A stretch of 37,135 nucleotides of DNA from Saprospiraceae bacterium (GCA_029212405.1 JARGNR010000061.1:1-37135); one strand, 5' to 3'; counted from the first letter of the stretch, positions 10,385-20,703 are shown. Numbers and translations: made by a program. Notes: generated by a model from the letters alone, not told the origin.

Positions 10385-12049
10385 TTAAAAAGTATATCGG
10401 TATTGTGATCCCAGTCGGATTTCAGAAAAGTCCGATCGGACGGTTGATGACCGTTTGATATGTCCTAGTTGAACTCCCGCATTACTATTCTTATCCAATT
10501 TGTAGTTGAAGTCTATTCCATTCCGAAAGGTTGTTCCTTCTCTCAATCCTTCCCTATCATTCAAAATATATCCGGATCGGAGATTAATTCGAAGTTTGTT
10601 TTCGATAAAACCTTTGTTTGCATTGAGTCGGATTCCATAATTGGCAGAATTAGTCACTTCCCTGTTATACTTCCTATATGTAATGGCGCTGTTGACTTGA
10701 AGGTCATTATCTTGATTGCTGAATCCAACATTAAATGAACTATTCCAACTATCATATGCATTCAAATCCTCTTCACTATCGTCTACCGTCAAAAATGTAT
10801 TCCTCCCTGCTCTGATACCAAATTTGTATGCAACACTGCCTTTGCTTATGGTATATCGAAGCGCAGCATTTGCTACATTACTTGAAATGGCATAGGTATA
10901 CAAATCATTAATCTGAATCAAACGAGCTTGAAAATCTTGGGTGAAATTTGAATAATTTAGAGAGCCCGACAAACTTCTTGTCAATCTAAAATTGGCAACT
11001 AAATTGGTAATTAAATTGTTTGAAGTAGATAATTTATTGCCTGTGAGGTTATTCTTTTGAACCCCTACACTCCCCATCAAATTTAGCTTCCGTTTAAAGA
11101 AACTGGTACTTCCTCCAATGGTATAATTGATAATATCTGAATTAATAAATGCAACTGTCAAAGGCTGGAAATAAGGTTGTATATATTTTACTCGACCATT
11201 CAGTGAGAAGGATTTATGGGCATAATTTAAACCAATGTCTCCCGCATATACCACATTACTAGAAATATTTCCCTCCACAATATTGCCCGTGATACCATTA
11301 CTTCCGATTATCGTATTATCCCCATAACTGTCCAAATTATCCGTCTGAAAAGAAAGACCTGCATTTGATCTCAAACTTAACCCTTTGCCTAATCGCAATG
11401 CAAATGTACTACCAAGCACCGTATTACTTCTCCTCGTAAAATCTTCCAATACCTTTTCTCCATTCAAACTATCCAATCGATCAGACGACCTCACTCCATA
11501 TACATCCAAATACGACGAACTGGAACCAAACCCAATGCCTATCGCTGTAACGTCTCTCGAATACGTCGGCACAAAAGTAGTCCCCAATTGCAATGAATCG
11601 ACAAATGATCTCAAGTCTTCCACTTTACCTTTCAAGAATTTGAATCGAAGCTTTCCAGGGGTAAGTTCTACTCCATATCCATTGACTGTCCTGCCATTCA
11701 GTGTGTAGGGATTAAAATTCAAATAGGTATCTCCAAGATGTAACTTAATCCACTTATAGGTAGGGTTGATTCGAAATCTGGAAAAACTACCCCCGTAAGC
11801 AAAACTATTGTCACGTATCGAGGCGTATACCGGCATACTGAATCCATATACTTTAAAATTGAGGCGAGCAGACAATCCATATTGGAAAGGACTGGTTCGC
11901 TCTTCTATTCCATTGACAGAATATAATCCCAAATTGCCCCCAATAGAACCGCTTACATCAAAAGCTTTTGCATCTGCAATTTGTTGGAGGTTTTGGGCTG
12001 AAATATGGATCGAGCTTACTAAGAAGAGTACAAGGTAGAGATGTTTCAT
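10385..12049 (-). CDS. Outer-membrane beta-barrel protein (554 aa)
   Basis: The signal peptide MKHLYLVLFLVSSIHISAQ supports the ATG at 12047-12049. A longer in-frame start at 12079 would put ten non-signal residues in front and run into the preceding gene. The body is made of alternating polar/apolar strands with repeated aromatic-ended patterns (LNFKVYGF, IRLGSQYRYTF, SLNYSNF, RVKYIQPYF). The last residue is Phe in YRYTF, the classical C-terminal signature for barrel insertion by the Bam machinery. A TYLNFNPYTLNGRTVNGYG segment lies near residue 115. It starts 11 bases after the stop of the upstream lipoprotein gene and precedes the giant secreted protein. A channel or surface anchor partner for that protein is inferred. 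No specific family recognised beyond outer-membrane barrel. Confidence 0.8.
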   Translation of the reverse strand: MKHLYLVLFLVSSIHISAQNLQQIADAKAFDVSGSIGGNLGLYSVNGIEERTSPFQYGLSARLNFKVYGFSMPVYASIRDNSFAYGGSFSRFRINPTYKWIKLHLGDTYLNFNPYTLNGRTVNGYGVELTPGKLRFKFLKGKVEDLRSFVDSLQLGTTFVPTYSRDVTAIGIGFGSSSSYLDVYGVRSSDRLDSLNGEKVLEDFTRRSNTVLGSTFALRLGKGLSLRSNAGLSFQTDNLDSYGDNTIIGSNGITGNIVEGNISSNVVYAGDIGLNYAHKSFSLNGRVKYIQPYFQPLTVAFINSDIINYTIGGSTSFFKRKLNLMGSVGVQKNNLTGNKLSTSNNLITNLVANFRLTRSLSGSLNYSNFTQDFQARLIQINDLYTYAISSNVANAALRYTISKGSVAYKFGIRAGRNTFLTVDDSEEDLNAYDSWNSSFNVGFSNQDNDLQVNSAITYRKYNREVTNSANYGIRLNANKGFIENKLRINLRSGYILNDREGLREGTTFRNGIDFNYKLDKNSNAGVQLGHIKRSSTVRSDFSEIRLGSQYRYTF

Positions 12050-12060
12050 TTTGATTGGAT

Positions 12061-14316
12061 TTAGCTTTCGCAAAGACAAGGTGCATAGATTGATTTGGAA
12101 GATATTTTAGTTCTCGTTGCTTTGATCACATTGCCGCTAGACGTGGCATCCAGATCAATTTCTAAAATATTCTTTCCATCTTCTTCTTCAGGGATCCAGA
12201 CATACATTTGATGAGAATTTACTTTTATATAGGTAGATTCATTTGCGATTAGAAATCCCGTTGGGTTAATACATGCAGTATTCAATTTTTCAATTATTGC
12301 ATCTTTAGACATCTGTTTTTTCCCAAGACTTTGGCAGTGCTTTGAAGAATTCTCTTTCAGGAAATAGTATTGTAATGAAAGAGCGATATCATCAAATTCT
12401 ACAAATGGAATGGTACCACTAGGAGAATCAAACAATCCAAAGGGGCAAGGAAAATACAAGCCTACCTCACTCTGATCAAACGTTTTGCTACAATTGAGCA
12501 TAGGGGCTATCACATTTATTTTAAGTGTACCTGCATCATATGCTTCCAAGACTTCCAGCACGCCGGCACTCAAAAAGGTATTAACTGCTTCTCCAAATTC
12601 ATATTCTCCGCTGAGTTTGTATTTGTTGCTGCCTGCAACCAACTCCACTTCATATTTTTCATTCGGAATCTTGTTGTTTGTATGTTTGAACTCTATGCCG
12701 AGCTCTTGATCCGTCACACCCATATTAAAATAGGTTTGACTGGTCACCGCACACCCATCCGATCCCAGGCACAAACCATCATCGGTATACCCTTCAAAAT
12801 ATTTTAAAAAACTAAACTTTTTGATTGGGAGAAGATCATCTGGTATAGGAATTACCACATCCAATTGAAACAATTCTTCAAAAACAGTTCCTACTACATT
12901 TTCATCAAAAAAGAATTTAGCTCCAAACTTTACTCCTGTATCAAAACAGATATTTCCAAATGGATCAGCGGTTCCTCCACCCACAGTAAAAAGATCTGTA
13001 AAATTAACACCTATGTGTCCATTAAAATTAACATATGCAGATACATCGGCCAATGCGCCCAAAGCTTCTCCTGCGTAATTGGGTTCACCGAAAGCCAGTG
13101 CAGCCCCCACACCGATACCAAAACTATACCCCACTTCCCCTTTTGCTCCCAGCGTGGCATTGACTTGACCATCTTCAATTAAATAAGAATAACTTACGAC
13201 TTTGGTCTTATTGTTGGGTAATTGTTGGAGCAACTGAATATCAAAATCAAAATTAGGATCCGAAGTAGTATTCCAATTTAAGTGCCCCATTTTAAGATCA
13301 GCCTTATTGGGAAAAGTAGCATTGACTTCAAAATAAGCACTGGCACTTTTGGCAAATCCTCCAAATTCTGGACCTATCACCGCTGCTATATTAACAATTC
13401 CAAAAAATGAACCAATTGGAAAATATTTTAATTTCAGATCAGAAGGAAAATAACTTCCTATATTATCTACTTGCTGCTGTGCAAATAAATTGAATACTGC
13501 TTGCGGATCTCCATATGGATATTCTGAGGTCAGTGCCTCACCAATACTTACACTAGCAGAAAGGGTCTCTATCCGAAAATCTTTCAACGTAAAAGTGAAA
13601 AGTCCATTTTTATTAATGTCCTTATCCAGGCCTGTAAAAAATCTTTCTACCACATCGTAGTATCCATTTCTTGGCATTATGTCCGTAGTATCTATCCCTT
13701 GCAGACAGTTGGGAGGATTATCACAACCAAAATATTTGTAAGCCACATGAGGATGGATCGCTTCGAAAGTAGGTTTTCCAGACAATGCGAAGTTTGGATC
13801 AAAAGGTATCGGAATGAATGCTTTCGCTAATAAATCCAAGACATTATCCGCTACATCAAATATGGCTTTTATATCATAATCTGACCGAACTGAAATTAAA
13901 TTTGAAAATTCAGAATTGAAATAATACTCTTTGAATGCCTTTACAATATTCGCAGGTTTTGTAATGGTTTCTATGGTAGAGCCAGATGAATTTATGGCAA
14001 CTATTTCTCTAAATAATAACCTATCTTCCGCAACATCTAAGCTGGAAACAATAATGGAACCTACTTTTAAATTATCGAATAGAGGATCATCCTTCAAATT
14101 GAGTACTTCCCCTTGTTTGGACAACACTAATTCATCGTACCGATCATCTGTCACCTCAATAGTTTGATCTGCTAAGATGTAGTAAGAGCTTTCCAATTCT
14201 TCAAAAGGTACATCTACTACTGAAAATTCTTCTTTACTGCATCCGTTGAACAGCAGAGTAATACCCAAAATAAATGTGATAAGATATAGAGATTCAAAAC
14301 AAACAAGCTTTTTCAT
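12061..14316 (-). CDS. Probable surface-exposed lipoprotein (751 aa)
   Basis: Starts MKKLVCFESLYLITFILGITLLFNGC. The lipobox FNGC places the lipidated Cys at residue 26. The residues right after it, SKEEF, are acidic and fit the Bacteroidota lipoprotein export signal that sends lipoproteins to the outer face of the outer membrane. Around residues 380-470 there is a glycine-patterned beta region (GYSFGIGVGAALAFG, YVNFNGHIGVNF, TGVKFGAKFFFDE). It resembles a region of the giant protein (ALGASVGVNASF, FAGLKGAVGVRGKI), so the two may share a module. The C-terminal part carries Cys pairs, including CLC three residues from the end. It is the first gene of the minus-strand operon with the barrel (11-base gap) and the giant protein. 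Function unknown; member of a cell-surface assembly by inference. Confidence 0.8.
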   Translation of the reverse strand: MKKLVCFESLYLITFILGITLLFNGCSKEEFSVVDVPFEELESSYYILADQTIEVTDDRYDELVLSKQGEVLNLKDDPLFDNLKVGSIIVSSLDVAEDRLLFREIVAINSSGSTIETITKPANIVKAFKEYYFNSEFSNLISVRSDYDIKAIFDVADNVLDLLAKAFIPIPFDPNFALSGKPTFEAIHPHVAYKYFGCDNPPNCLQGIDTTDIMPRNGYYDVVERFFTGLDKDINKNGLFTFTLKDFRIETLSASVSIGEALTSEYPYGDPQAVFNLFAQQQVDNIGSYFPSDLKLKYFPIGSFFGIVNIAAVIGPEFGGFAKSASAYFEVNATFPNKADLKMGHLNWNTTSDPNFDFDIQLLQQLPNNKTKVVSYSYLIEDGQVNATLGAKGEVGYSFGIGVGAALAFGEPNYAGEALGALADVSAYVNFNGHIGVNFTDLFTVGGGTADPFGNICFDTGVKFGAKFFFDENVVGTVFEELFQLDVVIPIPDDLLPIKKFSFLKYFEGYTDDGLCLGSDGCAVTSQTYFNMGVTDQELGIEFKHTNNKIPNEKYEVELVAGSNKYKLSGEYEFGEAVNTFLSAGVLEVLEAYDAGTLKINVIAPMLNCSKTFDQSEVGLYFPCPFGLFDSPSGTIPFVEFDDIALSLQYYFLKENSSKHCQSLGKKQMSKDAIIEKLNTACINPTGFLIANESTYIKVNSHQMYVWIPEEEDGKNILEIDLDATSSGNVIKATRTKISSKSIYAPCLCES

Positions 14317-14400
14317 GCTGCAGCAGTTTAATAGTTATTCTATACTCTATACCCTGAAGTCATGAAATTCCACAAAATTGAATCATTATTACATAAAAAT

Positions 14401-14420
14401 TCATACTAATAGGTGAAGTA
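14401..14420 (+). promoter_or_regulatory. Candidate regulon element upstream of the first TPR-CHAT gene
   Basis: TCATACT, two variable bases, then TAGGTGAAGTA. It matches 18 of 20 positions with the element on the minus strand at 22238-22257 upstream of the ECF sigma gene. It contains a dyad TACT-N9-AGTA. It ends 23 bases before the TTG start at 14444. It may be an operator or part of a sigma recognition site; the distance is short for a full -35/-10 pair. Confidence 0.45.
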
Positions 14421-14443
14421 AAAAATTCAATCAAAGACGATTT

Positions 14444-17400
14444 TTGACGAGTAACTTTTTAAGAATACCTAAACACAAAATTTTGATCAGAATTATTATT
14501 TGCTGCAGTTTCCTATTAGTTGGATCAATATCATATTCCCAAAATCAGATTATACAAACAATAGATTCACTGTATGATTCAAAAAACTACTCAGAACTCA
14601 TTGAAATTGCAGAACAGTATATAGGAAATGGTCTAAGGGATGATTACATCACTTCTAAACTGAAGTATGATTTATCAAACTCTTACTACAAATCTGGAGA
14701 TTTTGTCTCCTGTTGGAAATATATAAGAGATGCATATGAACAGGTATTAAATTTGGAACTTTCTGACTCCACAGATGTAGAGCTGTTCATAGATATTGCA
14801 CAGAGGTTGGGAGATTATAGCTTTCAAGCTGAAGAGCATAAAATTGGAAGAGAAGCCTTGGAAAAAGCGATAAAAATCGGAGAAGAAAAATTGAAAAGTG
14901 ATGCTTGGAGAATGGGAAAACTATATCATAAATCTGGAGCAATTTATAGGATAATGACACAATTTGAAAATGCAATTGCTCATTTAGAAATCGGTCAACA
15001 ATATTTACCCAAACTCCCAATTGAGAAAGAACAATACTTAAGCACTGTTTTCCTATCAGAAATGGCTCAAGTCTATAATGACAACAACCAATTAAATAAG
15101 TCGATAGAAATATTTAAAACCATATTAAAAACTGCCGAAGAAGAGGAAAACATCAAACGTCTTTCTATCTACAATAACAATATAGGGATCGCCTACGAAA
15201 GAAAAGGAGATTACGGAAAAGCAGAATATCATTTCAGAAAAAGCTTAGAAGCTAAATTTAAAATCTATGGAGAAAAAACTCCAAAAATTATTTCAAATTA
15301 TACGAATCTAGGTAAGATCAATACTCGATTGGGACGATACGAAGAAGCTCAAATGTATTATACCAAACTAGACGCCTTAATCTCTGAAGTGTTTGAGAAA
15401 GATCATATCAAAAATAGTGATACCCAATTTAATTTGGGTTTAAGTTACTATCAGCAAAACCAATACAAAAAGGCCCTGCCCCATTTTTTAGAAGCCGTCC
15501 GTATCCGAAGCATTCATAAATCAAAAGATGACCTAATACTTGCTGAGGCTCAATATCAATATGGAGCAACATTAAGTAAATTGGGAGAGTTTGACAAAGC
15601 CCTCCCTATCCTAAAAAAAGCATTAGAAATAAGAGCAAATGGAATACAAACGCAGGATACAGAGCGTATGAAAATCTTGGTTATATTAAGTGAGATACAT
15701 TGGAAAATGAACCTAGAAGAGGAAGCCCTTGCTTACTTGAATCAATCTTTTGATGCCCTCAATTTTTCAAAAAAAGAACCTTTTGCTTTTGATAAAATTG
15801 AAAATCCTTTGGGTATGCTACACCCATTGATTTTACAACTACAAATTCTTTCTGAAAAGATTGTTCAAAATCCAATTCAAAACTACTTCCAAGAAGGAGA
15901 ATTTTATAGCCAAGTGTCCGATTCTTTGATCCAATACATTAAATATAAATACGATGATGTGGCGAGTAGAAGAGTGGCTACCTCCAATATCCAAGATTTA
16001 AATGAAGCCTTGCTATTCTTTAATTATGTGGCCATGCAAGAGTCTAAGGATCAAAAATATGTCTCGCAAGCCTTTCAGATTATAGAAAGAAGTAATAATA
16101 CGTTTCTATATGAAGCACTTGCAGAAGATAACTCTGTTACAAGATATGGCCTTCCGCAAGAAATTATCAATCGTAAATCTACCCTACAAGATTCCATTGC
16201 CATTTTACATCAAAAAATAGAATCTTTTCCCATTGATGTTAGAACTCAATCCAATGTATATGCCTCCTATTTATCACAATTAAATACGCACAAAAATGCC
16301 TTATATACCCTTATAAACACCATCGAGACAGACTATCCAATGTATTATAAATCAATATATAAAAACCCAACTATCACAATAGAAAAAATCAAATCACAAT
16401 TGACAAAAAATGAAGTCATTCTATCTTATTTTAATGGAAAAAATGAGATCTATGGATTGGCAATTTCAGGAAATAACGTGCAATTTTTATCCCTAGGAAA
16501 TAGCAAGACTATCGAACATAATATTTCAAGACTTTTGACCACCTTAGAAAGTAGAAGTATGAGTAATACCTACCTATCTTCTAGTAAAGAACTGCACAGC
16601 AAATTAATAAAGCCATTTGACCTTCCTTCCAATTCATCTATTTCTATCATTGCCGATGATGCCTTGAATTTGATTCCATTTGAGATTTTAATCGATGAAC
16701 AAATTAATCTCCCAATGGTCCTCACTCATTTCATAACGTATCAATATTCAACTTCATTGAAATTCAATTCTGCCTCATCTACCTCAGGCAAAAATGCACT
16801 CTTAATGGCTCCTATTTTCAAAGATAATCAGACCCTCATAGCACAGAACTTTAATGTTGATGATAGGTATCGAAATGATCTTGGATATTTACCCGAAACA
16901 GAAAATGAAGTTCTCAACATTCATGCTATGATAGGAGGAGATCTATTTCTACATCATGAAGCCAATGAATCCAACTTCAAAGCCATTGCTCCTGGTAAAG
17001 CATTGCTTCATTTGGCTACACATGGATTTGTAGATAATAGCAATCCTGATTTTTCTAAACTTCACTTTAGTAATAAAAATGATTCTATAAACGATGGATT
17101 ATTGCACGCTCATGAAATTGTTCAAATGGATCTATCGGCTGACTTAGTCACCTTGAGTGCGTGCAATACAGGAACTGGAAAAATTCAAAACGGAGAAGGC
17201 ATTTCTAGTCTTGGACGTGCGTTTGCTTATGCCAATTGCCCCAATCAATTGATAAGTCTATGGCCAGCCAATGATAATTCTACTACCCAACTGATGACTT
17301 TGTACTACAAAAACGTAAATAATGGAATGGGCAAATCACAGGCGCTTACTCAAGCAAAAAGGACCTACTTGTCTACTGCACCCGAAGTATATAAGCACCC

Positions 17401-17551
17401 ATATTACTGGGCGGGATTTATTTATTATGGTCAAGATACCCCATTGAAATTGGGACCGTCATTCCCTTTTTGGGCATATGGTTTAGTATTTATTTCCATT
17501 GGTGTCTTTACCTTTCTCTATCGGAAGAAAATCAGCAGCTTTTTTATTTAA
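14444..17551 (+). CDS. Secreted, membrane-anchored TPR-CHAT protease (1035 aa)
   Basis: The only workable start is TTG at 14444, because a TGA lies in frame just upstream and there is no ATG before the signal peptide (KHKILIRIIICCSFLLVGSISYSQ). Residues ~30-480 are tetratricopeptide repeats (NNIGIAYERKGDYGKAEYHF, TNLGKINTRLGRYEEAQMYY, FNLGLSYYQQNQYKKALPHF). A helical linker follows, and a CHAT domain occupies ~690-1000 with the caspase-type dyad intact: His860 in LATHGF and Cys907 in LSACNTG. The GISSLGRAFAYA and LISLWPANDNST motifs are typical of CHAT. A single membrane helix (~1011-1027) and a short basic tail follow. With a signal peptide and one C-terminal anchor, the TPR and protease parts should face the periplasm. 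Next gene is a paralogue; the sigma factor locus is convergent. Substrate unknown. Confidence 0.88.
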   Translation: MTSNFLRIPKHKILIRIIICCSFLLVGSISYSQNQIIQTIDSLYDSKNYSELIEIAEQYIGNGLRDDYITSKLKYDLSNSYYKSGDFVSCWKYIRDAYEQVLNLELSDSTDVELFIDIAQRLGDYSFQAEEHKIGREALEKAIKIGEEKLKSDAWRMGKLYHKSGAIYRIMTQFENAIAHLEIGQQYLPKLPIEKEQYLSTVFLSEMAQVYNDNNQLNKSIEIFKTILKTAEEEENIKRLSIYNNNIGIAYERKGDYGKAEYHFRKSLEAKFKIYGEKTPKIISNYTNLGKINTRLGRYEEAQMYYTKLDALISEVFEKDHIKNSDTQFNLGLSYYQQNQYKKALPHFLEAVRIRSIHKSKDDLILAEAQYQYGATLSKLGEFDKALPILKKALEIRANGIQTQDTERMKILVILSEIHWKMNLEEEALAYLNQSFDALNFSKKEPFAFDKIENPLGMLHPLILQLQILSEKIVQNPIQNYFQEGEFYSQVSDSLIQYIKYKYDDVASRRVATSNIQDLNEALLFFNYVAMQESKDQKYVSQAFQIIERSNNTFLYEALAEDNSVTRYGLPQEIINRKSTLQDSIAILHQKIESFPIDVRTQSNVYASYLSQLNTHKNALYTLINTIETDYPMYYKSIYKNPTITIEKIKSQLTKNEVILSYFNGKNEIYGLAISGNNVQFLSLGNSKTIEHNISRLLTTLESRSMSNTYLSSSKELHSKLIKPFDLPSNSSISIIADDALNLIPFEILIDEQINLPMVLTHFITYQYSTSLKFNSASSTSGKNALLMAPIFKDNQTLIAQNFNVDDRYRNDLGYLPETENEVLNIHAMIGGDLFLHHEANESNFKAIAPGKALLHLATHGFVDNSNPDFSKLHFSNKNDSINDGLLHAHEIVQMDLSADLVTLSACNTGTGKIQNGEGISSLGRAFAYANCPNQLISLWPANDNSTTQLMTLYYKNVNNGMGKSQALTQAKRTYLSTAPEVYKHPYYWAGFIYYGQDTPLKLGPSFPFWAYGLVFISIGVFTFLYRKKISSFFI

Positions 17552-17646
17552 CATTTTGCAGACCACGTATTTATGGTTTTCATATTATATTCACCCAATA
17601 CTCAAGATCATTCCCAAGTTTAATTCATTGATTCAAAACACCTATT

Positions 17647-20600
17647 ATGAATACACTAATGAAACTTACCCTATTGTTCTTACTGTCTATACTATTTTCC
17701 CAAAGTGTAAATAGTCAAAACTTAAAATATATCGAAATAGACAGCCTCACCAGCATAGGACAAGACGATGTGGCTTTGATTAAAATAGAAGACTTTTTAC
17801 AAAAAAAATCAACGCTATCTGAAAGGGAATTCGCTGAATTGCTCTACCATAAATCTGTAGTATTCTTTAATCAAGGTGACTATTCCACCAGCAGCAAAAA
17901 TGCAAAAGAAAGCATCGACATTATTAAGCAATCGGAATCTAATTTTGACCTCTATTATCCTGTCTTTCATACCTATGCCAATGCATCAGGGGTTATAGGA
18001 AATAATAAAGTAGCTATTGAGGAATGCCAGGAAGCAATCTCACTTTTGAAAAAATCAAATGCCACAAAACCTGGAATATTAGCACGATTTCATATCAAAC
18101 AAGCCAAGTTGCATTCCTCCAATTCTGAATTTGATCTTTCTGAAGCAGCATTAGCTAAAGGAGATTCAATCATAAACCTACTAGAAGATGAGAATACGCG
18201 TCTTAAAATAAGCAAAGAATACCTCTCCGTTAAAGCAAAACTCTTTGCACAGACAGGCAAGATGAAGGAATCGATTGCAATCACCTCAAAATTAGCGAAC
18301 ATTGCAACGGAAGAAAAAGATTCAACTCAAATAAGTGCATTAAATAACACGATAGCATTGAGCTATTTTCGACTGGGAGATTATGGGAAATGTAAACACC
18401 ATGTCGAACAAAGTATGGCTGTAAACCTCAAAAAATATGGGGAAGAAAGTCCTAAAATGTTGAGAAACTACAGCAACATGGGGGTAGTTTGTATGAAGTT
18501 GGAAGATTATGATACGGCACGTGAGTATTATGAGAAGACTCGCACTATCATTGAAAATACAATGGGAACTGAAAATATAGAAATGTCTTCATTGATGTTT
18601 AATCTAGGGGTGAGCCATTTCCAAAAACAAGAGTATGACAAAGCCTTGCCCAAATTTAAAGAATCCCTTCGACTTAGAAGAAAATTTCTAGGCGATGCCC
18701 ATGCAAATGTAGCACATGCTACCCAAATAATAGGTGCAACCCTAATTGGTCAGAATAAAATGTCTGAAGCCATACCTTATCTTGAAAAAGCACTGGATAT
18801 TCGATTAAAACTAGGGAATCCTTTAGATCCTGAATTGACAAGGGTGTATTCAAATTTGGCCATTTGTCATCAGTACAATGAAAATCTTGATAAAGCTCAA
18901 GAATATGTTGATGCTGCTTATGAAACTGTAGGATATGATCACTCTACTCCATTTGAATTTGATAAGTTAGTTGCACCATTTATGTTTTCAAATCCACTAG
19001 AATTGGATATTTCACTTGCGACAGATCGATATAAACGTTCCGGAACAGAACAAGACTATCAATCACTTGAGCGAAAAGGCATTTTAGCAGATTCGATCCA
19101 AAATTATCTCAAGTTTTATTTGGATGATCCTGGTTCAAGAATGGTTGCCACAGCAAAAAATATGTTGGTATATGATGAACTTGTCAATGGGTACTTTGAA
19201 CGATATACAAAGACCAATAGTAAAGAGGCACTGCAAAAAGCGTTTACTCTATTTGAAAAAAGTAAAAATACCATGATGTATGAAAAACTGGCAGAAGAAT
19301 CCAGCGAATACACCATTGGTATGCCCAATGAATTAATAGATCAAAAGTTTGCCTTGGAAGATTCCATTGCATATTATGAAGAATTAAGTGGTACTTTGGA
19401 AGGGGATGAATTGGCTCAAATATTGAAAAAGGTGAATGAAGCAAAAAGTGCTTTTTACGAACATCTCGCTAAGATTAAAAAAGAATATCCAACATTTTAT
19501 GAATCTGTATATGATTATCCGACCATTTCGATGGATGCCTATGCACAGATGTTAGCACCCGATGAGGCTACTATATCCTATTTCTTTGGAAACGGAAACA
19601 CTTACGGAATACTCATCAAAGAGGGAACCTACTCCATTTATAATTGCGGAGAAAGTATTGCTATCGATTCCTTATTTGAGTTATTCAGCGTAACTATTGC
19701 CAAAAGAAATGACCCAGAAGCCTATACTCCTCATGCCAAACATTTGTATGATCAACTCATCAAGCCGTTTGATATTGAAGGTATTTCACATCTTTACATC
19801 TTAGCAGACAACTTATTAGGTTTGGTGCCTTTTGAAGTTTTAATCAACTCAGAAACCAATAATTTTCTACTTGAAACACATTCGATTTCCTATCATTATT
19901 CGGCAACCCTTCATGCAAAAAAGAGTAATTCTTCTCAGAGAAAAGGAGAGATTCTAGCGATGGCACCCGTTTTTGAATCATTGGATCAAAACACCTACTA
20001 TGCAGGACTTTTAGAAACAGATATTTTTAGAGATAATTTATCTGCACTACCGAATTCAGAAAACGAAATCAATGCCCTGGCATCCCTCTTTAAAAGTAAA
20101 AAATACGATAGAAACAAAGCAACGGAAGCAGCATTTAAAAAACATGCCTCTGAAAGCCATGTGATCCATTTGGCTACTCATGGATTTGTAGATCACAATA
20201 GTCCAGACAATTCGAGGCTATATTTTTACGACGACTCCTCCAGTACCGAGGATGGCAAACTACATGCTTTTGAAATCGTCAATATGAAATTAAATGCAGA
20301 TTTAGTTACACTTAGTGCATGCAATACAGGAGTCGGAGCTATTAGAAAAGGGGAAGGAGTGGCCAGTCTTGGACGTGCTTTTGCCTATGCAGGTTGTCCC
20401 AATCAATTGATTAGTTTATGGCCTGCCAATGACCAATCGACGACGACCATCATGTCTAATTTTTATCAAAACATTGATAATGGCGATACCAAAGCGATGG
20501 CACTACACAATGCAAAAAAACAATATCTGGCAACATCTCCAGGAATTCTTCAACATCCGTATTATTGGTCGGGTTTTGTATACTATGGAGCAGACAGCCC

Positions 20601-20703
20601 CTTGAAGATTTCCAGAAATAGTGGACTATTGGACTCTAAACTATTTTACCTTTTAGCTTTTGTTCTACTCGGAATCACCTTGTTTTATTTCAGTAAAAAA
20701 TAA
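17647..20703 (+). CDS. Secreted, membrane-anchored TPR-CHAT protease, paralogue of upstream gene (1018 aa)
   Basis: Signal peptide MKLTLLFLLSILFSQSVNSQ, read from the ATG at 17647 or the nearby ATG at 17659. The architecture repeats that of its upstream neighbour: TPRs at ~30-460 (SNMGVVCMKLEDYDTAREYY, FNLGVSHFQKQEYDKALPKF, YLEKALDIRLKL), a linker, a CHAT domain at ~680-985, then a membrane helix (~995-1013) ending SKK. The catalytic pair is His845 (LATHGF) and Cys892 (LSACNTG), followed by GVASLGRAFAYAGC and LISLWPANDQST. Sequence identity with the first copy is highest in the CHAT core, which suggests an old tandem duplication followed by TPR divergence and hence possibly different partners. 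It lies 95 bases after the first gene without a clear promoter or terminator between them, so the two may be co-transcribed. Confidence 0.88.
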   Translation: MNTLMKLTLLFLLSILFSQSVNSQNLKYIEIDSLTSIGQDDVALIKIEDFLQKKSTLSEREFAELLYHKSVVFFNQGDYSTSSKNAKESIDIIKQSESNFDLYYPVFHTYANASGVIGNNKVAIEECQEAISLLKKSNATKPGILARFHIKQAKLHSSNSEFDLSEAALAKGDSIINLLEDENTRLKISKEYLSVKAKLFAQTGKMKESIAITSKLANIATEEKDSTQISALNNTIALSYFRLGDYGKCKHHVEQSMAVNLKKYGEESPKMLRNYSNMGVVCMKLEDYDTAREYYEKTRTIIENTMGTENIEMSSLMFNLGVSHFQKQEYDKALPKFKESLRLRRKFLGDAHANVAHATQIIGATLIGQNKMSEAIPYLEKALDIRLKLGNPLDPELTRVYSNLAICHQYNENLDKAQEYVDAAYETVGYDHSTPFEFDKLVAPFMFSNPLELDISLATDRYKRSGTEQDYQSLERKGILADSIQNYLKFYLDDPGSRMVATAKNMLVYDELVNGYFERYTKTNSKEALQKAFTLFEKSKNTMMYEKLAEESSEYTIGMPNELIDQKFALEDSIAYYEELSGTLEGDELAQILKKVNEAKSAFYEHLAKIKKEYPTFYESVYDYPTISMDAYAQMLAPDEATISYFFGNGNTYGILIKEGTYSIYNCGESIAIDSLFELFSVTIAKRNDPEAYTPHAKHLYDQLIKPFDIEGISHLYILADNLLGLVPFEVLINSETNNFLLETHSISYHYSATLHAKKSNSSQRKGEILAMAPVFESLDQNTYYAGLLETDIFRDNLSALPNSENEINALASLFKSKKYDRNKATEAAFKKHASESHVIHLATHGFVDHNSPDNSRLYFYDDSSSTEDGKLHAFEIVNMKLNADLVTLSACNTGVGAIRKGEGVASLGRAFAYAGCPNQLISLWPANDQSTTTIMSNFYQNIDNGDTKAMALHNAKKQYLATSPGILQHPYYWSGFVYYGADSPLKISRNSGLLDSKLFYLLAFVLLGITLFYFSKK

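Noticed and set aside
12050-12079. Longer start for the outer-membrane barrel
   Set aside because: The ten extra residues overlap the lipoprotein gene end and spoil the signal peptide that begins cleanly at the ATG 12047-12049.
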